Counted from the stretch's first letter, positions 1-6,703 are shown. The stretch: 9,693 nucleotides of DNA from Coriobacteriaceae bacterium (GCA_004553405.1 SFLO01000035.1:1-9693), one strand, 5' to 3'. The notes: generated by a model not told the origin, from the letters alone. Numbers and translations are program-made.

Positions 1-23
1 CCTGTTGTATCACAGCTGCGCGT

Positions 24-1004
24 CTAGAGCTGCGACGAGGGGATGTGGACCTCCCCGTGGTTGAGGGCGCGCTCGCTGCCATCCTCCAGCCGCACCTGCA
101 GGCTGAGGTCGTCGTTGATGCCGAGCACCGTGGCGCGGTAGCTCTGCCGTCCCTCCTCAACGCTTACGCAGCGCCCGTCGAGCAGGCTGCGGCGGCGGTA
201 CTCTGCCAGGTGCGGTTTGGCAGGGATGTCCTCCGCTCCTTCTGCGATGAGCGTCGCCGTGCGCGCGGCTAGGCGTGCACGGGCGTCTCCTTCATCCGGA
301 TCGCCGCTGCACAGTGCCTGTGCCACCTGCGCGACCTCGCCGGGAAAACCTCCCTGCGGTGCGCTGACGTTGACCCCGATGCCCACCACGATGTAGTCGA
401 TGGCGCCGCTTTCCGGCAGGATCGAGGCTTCTGTGAGGATGCCGCAGCACTTGCGCCCCTGCGCGAAGAGGTCGTTGACCCACTTGATCTGCACGGGGGT
501 GGCAAAGACCTCCTCGATGGCCTGGGCGGTGCACACGGCGGCAAAGCTGGTGACGGCCGTGATGTCTGCCAGCGCAAAGCTGGGCCTCAGCACGAGGCTG
601 AAGTACACGCCGCTGCCAGACGGGGAGTAGAAGGCGCGCCCCTGCCTGCCGCGCCCTGCCGTCTGCTGGTTGGCCACCACCAGCGTGCCCGCGGGGCAGC
701 CCTGGGCGGCCAGCTCCTTGGCGCGGTTGTTGGTGGAGTCGATGCTGTCGTGGTATTCGATGCTGGTCACGCCGCTGCCCGCATAGCGGCGCACGGCGGC
801 GGCAGAGAGGATCGAGCAGGCCTGGGCCAGGCGGTAGCCCTTCTTGGTGACGCCCTCGATGGCGTAGCCCTGCGCCTCGAGCGCCTTGATCGCCTTCCAC
901 ACAGCGTTGCGGCTCACGCCCAGCCTCTGGGCCAGGGCCTCGCCGCTGATGAAGGCGCCCTTCTCCTGCTCGAGGCAGGCGAGGACCTCCTCTTTGACGC
1001 TCAT
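24..1004 (-). CDS. birA: BirA: biotin operon repressor and biotin-[acetyl-CoA carboxylase] ligase
   Basis: A 326-residue two-domain (class II) biotin protein ligase. It makes biotinyl-5'-AMP from biotin and ATP, transfers biotin to a lysine of carrier proteins, and as holo-repressor is expected to bind an operator. Residues about 1-61 form a winged helix-turn-helix (helices around ALAQRLGVSRNAVWKAIKAL, ending KKGYRLA). The catalytic domain shows the biotinyl-AMP loop GRGRQGR at 117-123, KWVNDL at 174-179 and GIGVNV at 208-213; the small C-terminal beta domain follows from about 275. The start is set by GAGGAG six bases upstream (1011-1016) and by the HTH beginning at once. The reading frame stays open far upstream across bioY, but that extension has no family similarity. 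The gene lies downstream of bioY on the same strand with a 173-nt gap that appears to hold its own promoter. The HTH domain fits regulation of bioY through the dyad at 1785-1819 (inference). Confidence 0.96.
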   Translation of the reverse strand: MSVKEEVLACLEQEKGAFISGEALAQRLGVSRNAVWKAIKALEAQGYAIEGVTKKGYRLAQACSILSAAAVRRYAGSGVTSIEYHDSIDSTNNRAKELAAQGCPAGTLVVANQQTAGRGRQGRAFYSPSGSGVYFSLVLRPSFALADITAVTSFAAVCTAQAIEEVFATPVQIKWVNDLFAQGRKCCGILTEASILPESGAIDYIVVGIGVNVSAPQGGFPGEVAQVAQALCSGDPDEGDARARLAARTATLIAEGAEDIPAKPHLAEYRRRSLLDGRCVSVEEGRQSYRATVLGINDDLSLQVRLEDGSERALNHGEVHIPSSQL

Positions 1005-1043
1005 CTCGCGCTCCTCACATGTGCCGCTGGTTAGAAACGCCGT

Positions 1044-1164
1044 GCTTTTGGTGTTTTCTGTCCACAACAGCCTCGCTTTTGGTGTTCGTAAAAAAGTATA
1101 GGCACCAAAAGCTGCCCCCTTTGAACAAGAAACACCAAAAGCGGCCCTGTTGCGGACACCAAGC
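1044..1164. repeat. Mirrored array of GCTTTTGGTGTT elements between bioY and birA
   Basis: Copy A at 1044-1055 and copy B at 1075-1086 read GCTTTTGGTGTT. Copies C (1103-1112, CACCAAAAGC) and D (1131-1142, AACACCAAAAGC) are the reverse complement, and E (1155-1164, GACACCAAGC) is a degenerate copy. A to B is 31 bp and the C to D cores are 30 bp apart, about three helical turns. The outer parts also mirror each other: TGTCCACAACAG at 1059-1070 against CTGTTGCGGACA at 1147-1158, one mismatch. The left block A-spacer-B therefore pairs with the right block D-spacer-E, with C inside. The putative birA -10 box lies between B and C. It looks like a multi-site operator, but the elements could also form alternative RNA hairpins in a bioY-birA transcript. 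The binding protein is unknown. Confidence 0.7.
1095..1100 (-). promoter_or_regulatory. Putative -10 box of a birA promoter
   Basis: Read on the minus strand this is TATACT, one base from TATAAT, followed by a run of six T. Transcription would start near 1088, about 85 nt upstream of the birA start. No convincing -35 is seen at 17 bases, which is common for activator-dependent or repressor-covered promoters. It sits in the centre of the mirrored repeat array, between copies B and C. Prediction from sequence only. Confidence 0.5.
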
Positions 1165-1177
1165 GGGCAGCGCGGCT

Positions 1178-1738
1178 CTAGCGCCAGCCCAGGGCCTTGC
1201 GCACGGCGCCTGCTGCGATGATGGCGATGACCGCCTTGATGCAGTCGACGGCGATGAAGGGCAGCACCATGATGGCGAAGGCCTCTGCCGGGCTCACGTT
1301 GGCGAAGAACACGTACCACATCAGCCCCAGCGCATCGGCGATGAACATGTAGACGACGGAGGCGATGACGTCTGCGGCGACGGCGGGCAGCTTGAGCTTG
1401 ACAAGCAGCAGCCTCAATCCCGCGGCGCACACAGATCCGAGGAAGAAGCCCGCAAGGAAACCCGTAGACGTGCGGATGATGCCGCCGGTCATCCCGCTGA
1501 AGACGGGCAGGCCCACCGCGCCCATGACGAGGTAGGCGCCCGTGGCGACGGCGGCCTCGCGCGGGCTGCACAGCAAGGCGATGAGGATCACCACGGCGGT
1601 CTGCAGGGTGAAGGGGACGGGTCCGATGGGCACGGTGACAAAGCAGCTCACGATGAGCAGGGCGGTGAGCAGGGCGCACTTGGCGATGACCTGCGTGCGA
1701 GAGGGGGAGGGAGAGGCTTGGGTGCTGTGTGCGGTCAT
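1178..1738 (-). CDS. bioY: BioY: biotin-binding S component of an ECF transporter
   Basis: A 186-residue integral membrane protein of the BioY family (usual length about 180-200). It captures biotin and in most bacteria works with the shared ECF module (two ATPases and a T component), none of which is encoded here. After a polar N-terminus of about 17 residues there are five to six hydrophobic segments starting near residue 19. The signature GPVPFTLQTAVV lies at 39-50 and GLPVFSGMTGG at 76-86, followed by GFLAGFFLG. The start at 1738 is chosen because AAAGGAG lies four bases upstream (1743-1749); an in-frame ATG at 1771 would add 11 residues but has no ribosome site. After SGMTGG the usual glycine/PTGG-rich stretch is replaced by IIRTSTGF and seems about three residues shorter. 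A BirA-type dyad lies 47 nt upstream, so biotin repression is likely. Confidence 0.93.
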   Translation of the reverse strand: MTAHSTQASPSPSRTQVIAKCALLTALLIVSCFVTVPIGPVPFTLQTAVVILIALLCSPREAAVATGAYLVMGAVGLPVFSGMTGGIIRTSTGFLAGFFLGSVCAAGLRLLLVKLKLPAVAADVIASVVYMFIADALGLMWYVFFANVSPAEAFAIMVLPFIAVDCIKAVIAIIAAGAVRKALGWR

Positions 1739-1784
1739 GAGGCTCCTTTGGACGTGCCGAGTATGTGACATCGCAGTCTAGCTC

Positions 1785-1819
1785 AATTGTCACCTTACTG
1801 TATAAATAAGGTGACAATT
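1785..1819. promoter_or_regulatory. Predicted BirA operator overlapping the bioY promoter
   Basis: A perfect inverted repeat: AATTGTCACCTTA (1785-1797), a 9-nt spacer, and TAAGGTGACAATT (1807-1819). Its core reads TTGTCACC-N15-GGTGACAA, close to the known BirA operator form TTGTAAACC-N14/16-GGTTTACAA. On the minus strand the spacer contains TATACA (1799-1804), a plausible -10 box, so bound BirA would cover the bioY promoter; no clear -35 is visible. The site is 47 nt from the bioY start and almost 290 nt from pta, so bioY is the likely target. That BirA encoded at 24-1004 is the binder is inference. Confidence 0.75.
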
Positions 1820-2106
1820 ATCTCCGTGAGCGAGTCCTGCGGCGCCTGCGCGGCCGAAGTGGACGGGCTGAGCCGCGCTGTGCGCTAGCAGGGCGCGAGG
1901 GCATCCGTGCGCGCGGGCTCGGAACGCACGGCGCGTGCCCGCTCTGCGCAGGCGCGCCCTGCCGCCGCCTGCGCGGGAGCCTTGGGCGGATAGGGGAGCG
2001 AAGGCGGCCGCTGCAGCCGGCCCCAGCGGCTAGAATCGCATGCCACATGCAAGCGCCCGCACGCGGCGGGTGCCTTCCACCTATATATGAGAGTAGAGGA
2101 GCCACC
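1820..2106. other. GC-rich intergenic stretch with strong hairpins upstream of pta
   Basis: No supportable gene lies here. The stretch holds GC-rich dyads: a perfect 9-bp stem GCGCAGGCG / CGCCTGCGC with an 11-nt loop (1946-1974), a 7-bp stem CCGTGCG / CGCACGG (about 1906-1928), and overlapping palindromes around 2007-2030 (GCGGCCGC, CTGCAG). None is followed by a T run, so none is a classic intrinsic terminator. No clear -35/-10 pair for pta was found; TATATAT at 2082-2088 lies too close to the ribosome site to be a normal -10 unless the transcript is nearly leaderless. Confidence 0.5.
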
Positions 2107-3042
2107 ATGAGCGACTTCCTGTCCCGCATCATCGAGCGCGCCAAAGAGGACGTCCAGACCATCGTCTTCCCCGAGGGCGCAGACCGCAGGGTGGTCGAGG
2201 CAGCGCGCACCATCACCGACCAGGGCATCGCCCGCTGCGTGGTGCTGGGCAGCCAGGCCGAAGTCGAGGCCCACGGCATCGCCCTCGACGGCATCGAGGC
2301 CATCGACCCCGCCGTCAGCCCGGAGGCTCCCCGCTACGCAGAGAAGCTCGCCGAGCTGCGCGCCAAGAAGGGCATGACTCTCGAGCAGGCGGCTGAGCAA
2401 GTCAAGGACGTCACCACCTACGGCGTCATGATGGTGTACTTCGGCGACGCAGACGGCATGACGGCCCCCGGCGTCAAGCTGGTGAGCTCGTCGTTTGTGA
2501 TGGATGTGCCCGCATGTGAGCTGGGCGATGGTGGCCTGTTCGTCTTCGGCGACTGCGCGCTCAACCTCTACCCCAACGCCGAGGAGCTCTCCGAGATCGC
2601 CGTGGCCTCTGCCCGCACCTACGCCGACCTCTGCGGCGGCGAGCCCCGCGTGGCGCTGCTGAGCTTCAGCACCCAGGGCTCCGGCAAGGGCGAGGGCCCC
2701 GCGGCCGTGCGCGAGGCGGCCGAGCTGGCGCGTGCCAAGGCCCCCGAGTTCCTCTTCGACGGCGAGCTGCAGGCAGACGCCGCCATGGTCCCCAGCGTGG
2801 GCGCCTCCAAGGCCCCTGGCTCGGCGGTGGCGGGCAAGGCCAACGTGCTCGTCTTCCCCAACATCGACGCCGGCAACATCGGCTACAAGCTCGTGCAGCG
2901 CCTGGCTAAGGCAGAGGCCTACGGCCCCGTGATGCAGGGCCTGGCAAAGCCCGTGAGCGACCTGTCGCGCGGCTGCTCTGCTGCAGACATCGTCGGCACC
3001 TGCGCCATCACCTGCGTGCAGGCCATCGCCGCCAAGGCATAA
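2107..3042 (+). CDS. pta: Phosphate acetyltransferase with an internal 20-residue deletion
   Basis: Phosphotransacetylase interconverts acetyl-CoA plus phosphate and acetyl phosphate plus CoA, normally with acetate kinase for ATP in fermentation. This is a short-form Pta of 311 residues; the family usually has about 325-335. The start has AGAGGAG five bases upstream (2095-2101) and matches the family N-terminus (FLSRIIERAKE ... IVFPEG). Compared from memory with the 333-residue Methanosarcina thermophila enzyme, alignment is collinear except that after ADGM (ending at residue 118) the block normally like VSGAAHSxxDTLRP...K is absent and the protein resumes at TAPGVKLVSSSF. Retained are the CoA-binding Arg (R85, R87 in M. 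thermophila) and the SRG/D catalytic group (S287, R288, D294; S309, R310, D316 there). The R133 and S128 equivalents are lost. Activity is therefore doubtful. No ackA follows; a terminator does. Alternatives are a sequencing or assembly deletion, or a lineage-specific variant. Confidence 0.93.
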   Translation: MSDFLSRIIERAKEDVQTIVFPEGADRRVVEAARTITDQGIARCVVLGSQAEVEAHGIALDGIEAIDPAVSPEAPRYAEKLAELRAKKGMTLEQAAEQVKDVTTYGVMMVYFGDADGMTAPGVKLVSSSFVMDVPACELGDGGLFVFGDCALNLYPNAEELSEIAVASARTYADLCGGEPRVALLSFSTQGSGKGEGPAAVREAAELARAKAPEFLFDGELQADAAMVPSVGASKAPGSAVAGKANVLVFPNIDAGNIGYKLVQRLAKAEAYGPVMQGLAKPVSDLSRGCSAADIVGTCAITCVQAIAAKA

Positions 3043-3079
3043 GCTCCAAAGAAATAGCCAATTTTTCTCGCAAAAAGCT

Positions 3080-3116
3080 GCCCCGGCCTGCAAAAGCGCA
3101 GGTCGGGGCCTGTTTT
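3080..3116 (+). terminator. Intrinsic terminator after pta
   Basis: Stem GCCCCGGCCTGC (3080-3091) pairs with GCAGGTCGGGGC (3098-3109) over 12 positions with one G-T wobble, with a 6-nt loop AAAAGC, followed by CTG and then TTTT at 3113-3116. It lies 38 nt after the pta stop and separates pta from the promoter of the ribosomal genes. Confidence 0.9.
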
Positions 3117-3145
3117 AGATATGGATACACCCGGAAGCGTGGCGT

Positions 3146-3174
3146 TTGACAACCCCTCTTGAGGAGAGTAATTT
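3146..3174 (+). promoter_or_regulatory. Promoter of the rpsL-rpsG-fusA-rpsJ unit
   Basis: A perfect -35 box TTGACA (3146-3151), a 17-nt spacer and TAATTT (3169-3174) as -10. It comes 30 nt after the pta terminator and is the only strong sigma-70-type match in the gap. Transcription should start near 3181, giving a leader of about 160 nt before rpsL. Confidence 0.8.
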
Positions 3175-3180
3175 ATCCAC

Positions 3181-3341
3181 TCGCGTCTCCAGGACCTGGG
3201 GATTGCTATGCCCTCGAACCCCGGTTGTCGGGCTCCGCGTGAGCCGCAGCAACCCGCGCTCAGGCGGAACCTGACAAGCGTTCAAGGGCAGCCCCTCACA
3301 GGGGCTCGTAACTGTAAGAGGTAGCAAGAAAGGATACTACA
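3181..3341 (+). ncRNA. Structured 5' leader of rpsL (possible ribosomal-protein-responsive RNA)
   Basis: About 160 nt without a gene but with successive hairpins: CCAGG-A-CCTGG (3189-3199); an outer GGTTG / CAACC pair (3223-3227 with 3250-3254) enclosing GGCTC-cgcgt-GAGCC (3231-3245); TCAGG-cggaa-CCTGA (3260-3274) with an outer CGC / GCG; and AGCCCCT-cac-AGGGGCT (3290-3306). The last ends about 20 nt before the ribosome site AAAGGA (3329-3334). Leaders bound by S7 or S12 control str operons in other bacteria; assigning this one that role is inference. The third hairpin resembles one before rplB. Confidence 0.5.
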
Positions 3342-3722
3342 TTGCCTACCATTAACCAGCTGGTCCGCAAGGGCCGCAAGCGCGCTGTGGACCAGTCCAA
3401 GTCCCCCGCGCTCAAGGGCAACCCGCAGAAGCGCGGCGTTTGCACTCGCGTCTACACCGCAACCCCCAAGAAGCCGAACTCCGCTCTCCGCAAGGTTGCC
3501 CGTGTCCGCCTCGTCAACGGCATGGAAGTCACCGCTTACATCCCCGGTGAGGGCCACAACCTCCAGGAGCACTCCATGGTGCTGCTCCGCGGCGGTCGTA
3601 CTAAGGACCTCCCCGGTGTCCGCTACAAGATCATCCGCGGCACCCTCGATGCCGCTGCGGTCAACAACCGCGCACAGGCCCGTTCCCGCTATGGCGCCAA
3701 GCGCCCCAAGGATAAGAAGTAA
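3342..3722 (+). CDS. rpsL: 30S ribosomal protein S12 (uS12)
   Basis: A 126-residue S12, part of the decoding centre of the small subunit. The family signatures [33 protein letters not shown] and [12 protein letters not shown] are all present. K43 and K88, whose changes give streptomycin resistance in other bacteria, are the sensitive-type lysines, and D89, the usual methylthiolation site, is kept. Translation starts at a TTG: an in-frame TAA at 3315-3317 closes the frame, no ATG or GTG lies between it and the conserved N-terminus, and AAAGGA sits seven bases upstream. It is the first gene of the str-type unit, with 16 nt to rpsG. The start codon is the only odd feature. Confidence 0.98.
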   Translation: MPTINQLVRKGRKRAVDQSKSPALKGNPQKRGVCTRVYTATPKKPNSALRKVARVRLVNGMEVTAYIPGEGHNLQEHSMVLLRGGRTKDLPGVRYKIIRGTLDAAAVNNRAQARSRYGAKRPKDKK

Positions 3723-3738
3723 GGGAGGTATCTAGAAC

Positions 3739-4209
3739 ATGCCCCGTCGTAATGCTGCAGTCCGTCGCGAGGTTCAGCCGGACGCCGTCTACAACAACCG
3801 CCTCGTCACCCAGCTGATCAACAAGGTCCTGCTGGACGGCAAGAAGTCCACCGCCGAGCGCATCGTCTACGGTGCCTTCGACATCGTCGCCGAGAAGACC
3901 GGTGAGGACGCCCTCTCCGTCTTCAAGAAGGCCATGGAGAACGTCCGCCCCACCGTCGAGGTCAAGCCCAAGCGCGTGGGCGGCGCCACCTACCAGGTGC
4001 CCACCGACGTCAACTCCCGCCGTTCCACCACCCTGGCAATCCGCTGGATGGTCAACTTCTCCCGTGCCCGCAAGGAGCGCTCCATGGCCGAGCGCCTCGC
4101 AGCAGAGATCATGGATGCTGCCAACGGCATGGGCGCTTCCGTCAAGAAGCGTGAGGACGTCTTCAAGATGGCCGAGTCCAACCGCGCCTTCTCCCACTAC
4201 CGCTTCTAG
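3739..4209 (+). CDS. rpsG: 30S ribosomal protein S7 (uS7)
   Basis: A 156-residue S7, full family length. It initiates assembly of the 30S head by binding the 3' major domain of 16S rRNA and contacts the exit-site tRNA. Visible signatures are [20 protein letters not shown] at the N-terminus, [41 protein letters not shown], the [20 protein letters not shown] helix, and a C-terminus ending FSHYRF. A GGGAGG (3723-3728) directly after the rpsL stop serves as ribosome site; fusA follows after 13 nt, so it is cotranscribed with both. S7 is the autoregulator of the str operon in Escherichia coli; whether it acts here is unknown. Confidence 0.98.
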   Translation: MPRRNAAVRREVQPDAVYNNRLVTQLINKVLLDGKKSTAERIVYGAFDIVAEKTGEDALSVFKKAMENVRPTVEVKPKRVGGATYQVPTDVNSRRSTTLAIRWMVNFSRARKERSMAERLAAEIMDAANGMGASVKKREDVFKMAESNRAFSHYRF

Positions 4210-4222
4210 GGAGTGCTGAGTA

Positions 4223-6337
4223 ATGGCTAAGAAGACTCCGCTTCAGGACACCCGCAACATCGGCATCATGGCCCACATCGATGCCGGCAAGACCACCACT
4301 ACCGAGCGCATCCTCTACTACACCGGCAAGACCCACAAGATCGGTGAGGTTCACGAGGGCGCTGCCACCATGGACTGGATGATTCAGGAGCAGGAGCGCG
4401 GCGTTACCATCACCTCTGCCGCCACCACCTGCTTCTGGAACTACCCCTCCGGTGCCAAGGACGGCCACACCTACAAGATCCAGATCATCGACACCCCGGG
4501 CCACGTGGACTTCACCTCCGAGGTCGAGCGCTCCCTGCGCGTCCTCGACGGCACCGTCGCCGTCTTCGACGCCGTCGCCGGTGTTCAGCCCCAGTCCGAG
4601 ACCGTGTGGCGCCAGGCTAAGCGCTACAACGTCCCCACCATCGCCTACATCAACAAGTACGACCGCGTTGGTGCAGACTTCAAGCACGCCATCCAGACCA
4701 TGAAGGACCGCCTGGGCGCCAACGCCGTTGCTGCTCAGCTCCCCATGGGCTCCGAGGACCAGTTCTGGGGCCTCATCGACCTCGTCACCATGGAGGCATG
4801 GGACTTCAAGGCCGATGACAAGGGCATGACCTACCCCGAGAAGATGGACGCCATCCCCGAGGACTACCTGGCCGAGGCAGAGGAGCTGCACCAGGAGCTT
4901 CTCGACGCCGCCGCTGACTTCGATGAGGAGCTCATGGAGCTCATCCTCATGGAGGAGGAGGTCACCGTCGAGCAGATCCGCGCTGCTTTGCGCAAGGGCG
5001 TTCTGTCCACTGAGCTCAACCTGGTCTACGTCGGCTCTTCCTACAAGAACAAGGGCGTGCAGGAGCTCCTCGACGCCGTCGTCGAGTACCTGCCCTCCCC
5101 GCTGGACGTCCCCGCAATCGTCGGCGTCAACCCCGACACCGACGAAGAGGAGACCCGCGAGGCAGACAACAAGGCCCCGTTCTCCGCTCTGGCCTTCAAG
5201 ATCATGACCGACCCCTACGTCGGCAAGCTCACCTACCTGCGCTGCTACTCCGGCCGTCTGGATGCTGGCTCCTACGTCATCAACTCCGTCAACGGCAAGA
5301 AGGAGCGCATCGGCCGCCTGCTGGAGATGCACTCCAACGAGCAGCACGACATCGACTACATCTCCGCCGGTGACATCTGCGCCGCTGTCGGCCTGAAGAA
5401 CACCACCACCGGTGAGACCCTGTGCGACGAGGACCATCCCATCATCCTCGAGTCCATCGAGTTCGCCGAGCCCGTCATCGACATCGCCGTCGAGCCCAAG
5501 ACCAAGGCCGAGCAGGACAAGATGGGCGTCGCCCTCCAGCGCCTGGCCGAGGAGGACCCCACCTTCCGCGTCCGCACCGACGAGGAGACCGGCCAGACCA
5601 TCATCGCCGGCATGGGCGAGCTGCACCTCGAGATCATCATCGACCGCCTGAAGCGCGAGTTCAAGGTCGACTGCAACACCGGCGCACCCCGCGTTGCCTA
5701 TCGCGAGAAGCCCGGCCACGAGGTCCTCAACGCCCGCGGCCTGTTCAAGCGCCAGACCGGTGGCTCCGGCCAGTACGGCGACGCCATCATCAACATGTAC
5801 CCCGGTGAGCCCGGCTCCGGTTTTGTCTTCGAGAACAAGATCGTCGGCGGCGTCATCCCCAAGGAGTACATCCCCAGCGTTGGCAAGGGCATCGAGGAGG
5901 CTCTCGAGACCGGTGTCGTCGCAGGCTACCCCACCCTCGACGTCCGCGTCGAGCTGGTCGACGGCTCCTACCACGACGTCGACTCCTCCGAGGTCGCCTT
6001 CAAGGTTGCCGGCTCCCTGGCAATCAAGGAGGCCCTGCGCAAGTCCGATCCCATCCTGCTCGAGCCGATGATGGCCGTCGAGGTTGAGACTCCCTCCGAG
6101 TACATGGGCAACGTCATGGGCGGCATCAGCTCTCGCCGCGGCATGATCCAGGGCCAGGAGGAGCGCGGCAGCGCCATCGCCATCAAGGCTAACGTGCCCC
6201 TGTCCGAGATGTTCGGTTACGCAACCGACCTCCGCTCCAACACCCAGGGCCGCGCATCCTACACCATGCAGTTCGCCCACTATGCCCCCGTTCCCAAGAA
6301 CGTGGCCGAAGAGATTATTGCCAAGTCCGCTAAGTAG
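4223..6337 (+). CDS. fusA: Elongation factor G
   Basis: A 704-residue EF-G, the cytoplasmic GTPase that drives tRNA-mRNA translocation and, with RRF, ribosome recycling. The G domain shows G1 AHIDAGKT at 17-24, the switch I segment [11 protein letters not shown] with the invariant Thr, G3 DTPGH at 90-94 and G4 NKYD at 144-147; the G' insert and G5 region follow (VGSSYKN). Domain II (about 310-400), domain III with [11 protein letters not shown], domain IV with [16 protein letters not shown] and the tip [12 protein letters not shown], and domain V ending in [18 protein letters not shown] complete the fold. It starts 13 nt after rpsG with GGGAG at 4209-4213. rpsJ follows after 30 nt, where tuf is found in many bacteria. 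The G4 motif is NKYD rather than the usual NKMD. Confidence 0.98.
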   Translation: MAKKTPLQDTRNIGIMAHIDAGKTTTTERILYYTGKTHKIGEVHEGAATMDWMIQEQERGVTITSAATTCFWNYPSGAKDGHTYKIQIIDTPGHVDFTSEVERSLRVLDGTVAVFDAVAGVQPQSETVWRQAKRYNVPTIAYINKYDRVGADFKHAIQTMKDRLGANAVAAQLPMGSEDQFWGLIDLVTMEAWDFKADDKGMTYPEKMDAIPEDYLAEAEELHQELLDAAADFDEELMELILMEEEVTVEQIRAALRKGVLSTELNLVYVGSSYKNKGVQELLDAVVEYLPSPLDVPAIVGVNPDTDEEETREADNKAPFSALAFKIMTDPYVGKLTYLRCYSGRLDAGSYVINSVNGKKERIGRLLEMHSNEQHDIDYISAGDICAAVGLKNTTTGETLCDEDHPIILESIEFAEPVIDIAVEPKTKAEQDKMGVALQRLAEEDPTFRVRTDEETGQTIIAGMGELHLEIIIDRLKREFKVDCNTGAPRVAYREKPGHEVLNARGLFKRQTGGSGQYGDAIINMYPGEPGSGFVFENKIVGGVIPKEYIPSVGKGIEEALETGVVAGYPTLDVRVELVDGSYHDVDSSEVAFKVAGSLAIKEALRKSDPILLEPMMAVEVETPSEYMGNVMGGISSRRGMIQGQEERGSAIAIKANVPLSEMFGYATDLRSNTQGRASYTMQFAHYAPVPKNVAEEIIAKSAK

Positions 6338-6367
6338 CACGGGCTTTGAACTTAGGAAGGAATTACG

Positions 6368-6676
6368 ATGCCTAATCAGAAGATTCGCATCCGCCTGAAG
6401 GGCTACGATCACGAGATCGTGGATCAGTCCACCAAGCTGATCGTCGACACCGCCCAGAAGACCGGCGCCCGTGTCAGCGGTCCCATCCCCCTGCCCACCG
6501 AGCGCAACCTCTACACCGTCATCCGCTCCCCGCACATCAACAAGGACTCCCGCGAGCAGTTCGAGATGCGCACCCACAAGCGCCTCATCGACATCCTGGA
6601 TCCCACGCCCAACACCGTGGACTCCCTGATGCGCCTCGACCTCCCCGCCGGCGTCGACATCGAGATCAAGCTCTAA
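6368..6676 (+). CDS. rpsJ: 30S ribosomal protein S10 (uS10)
   Basis: A 102-residue S10, full length. It is a 30S head protein that in other bacteria also works in antitermination with NusB. The signatures [55 protein letters not shown] and [19 protein letters not shown] are present. A strong ribosome site AGGAAGGAA (6354-6362) lies five bases before the ATG. It follows fusA by 30 nt without a terminator, so it is transcribed with the str genes. Unlike the usual S10 operon it is cut off from rplC by a strong intrinsic terminator 27 nt past its stop and by a new promoter. Confidence 0.98.
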   Translation: MPNQKIRIRLKGYDHEIVDQSTKLIVDTAQKTGARVSGPIPLPTERNLYTVIRSPHINKDSREQFEMRTHKRLIDILDPTPNTVDSLMRLDLPAGVDIEIKL

Positions 6677-6703
6677 GCCAAGATCTCGCGCAAGCGGAAG
6701 AAC

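Noticed and set aside
1044..1142. CRISPR-like spacing of 12-bp repeats about 31 bp apart
   Set aside because: The repeats are far too short, occur in both orientations, and there are no cas genes; a regulatory array fits better.
1019..1768. 249-codon plus-strand frame opposite bioY
   Set aside because: Asp/Gly/His-rich composition typical of the antisense of a GC-rich membrane gene; bioY on the other strand has clear family motifs.
1005..1817. Continuation of the birA reading frame upstream, giving a 597-residue protein
   Set aside because: The added part is Arg/His-rich, resembles no BirA, and lies over bioY in another frame. The birA start at 1004 has a good ribosome site and the HTH begins directly.
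1826..1888. 20-codon GTG frame with Cys-Gly-Ala-Cys near its start
   Set aside because: No ribosome site, too short, no similarity I recognise; could be chance in GC-rich DNA.
1907..1993. 28-codon GTG frame in the pta upstream gap
   Set aside because: Lies within hairpin-forming GC repeats and has no ribosome site.
2082..2088. TATATAT as -10 box for pta
   Set aside because: It is only 7 nt before the ribosome site and has no -35; a transcript starting there would almost remove the ribosome site.
1885..3093. 402-codon minus-strand frame opposite pta
   Set aside because: Antisense shadow caused by high G+C; no motifs, while the plus strand is clearly pta.
3213..3228. tRNA T-arm-like GGGGTTCGAGGG on the minus strand in the rpsL leader
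   Set aside because: The flanks do not pair as a T stem and no anticodon or acceptor arm can be built around it.
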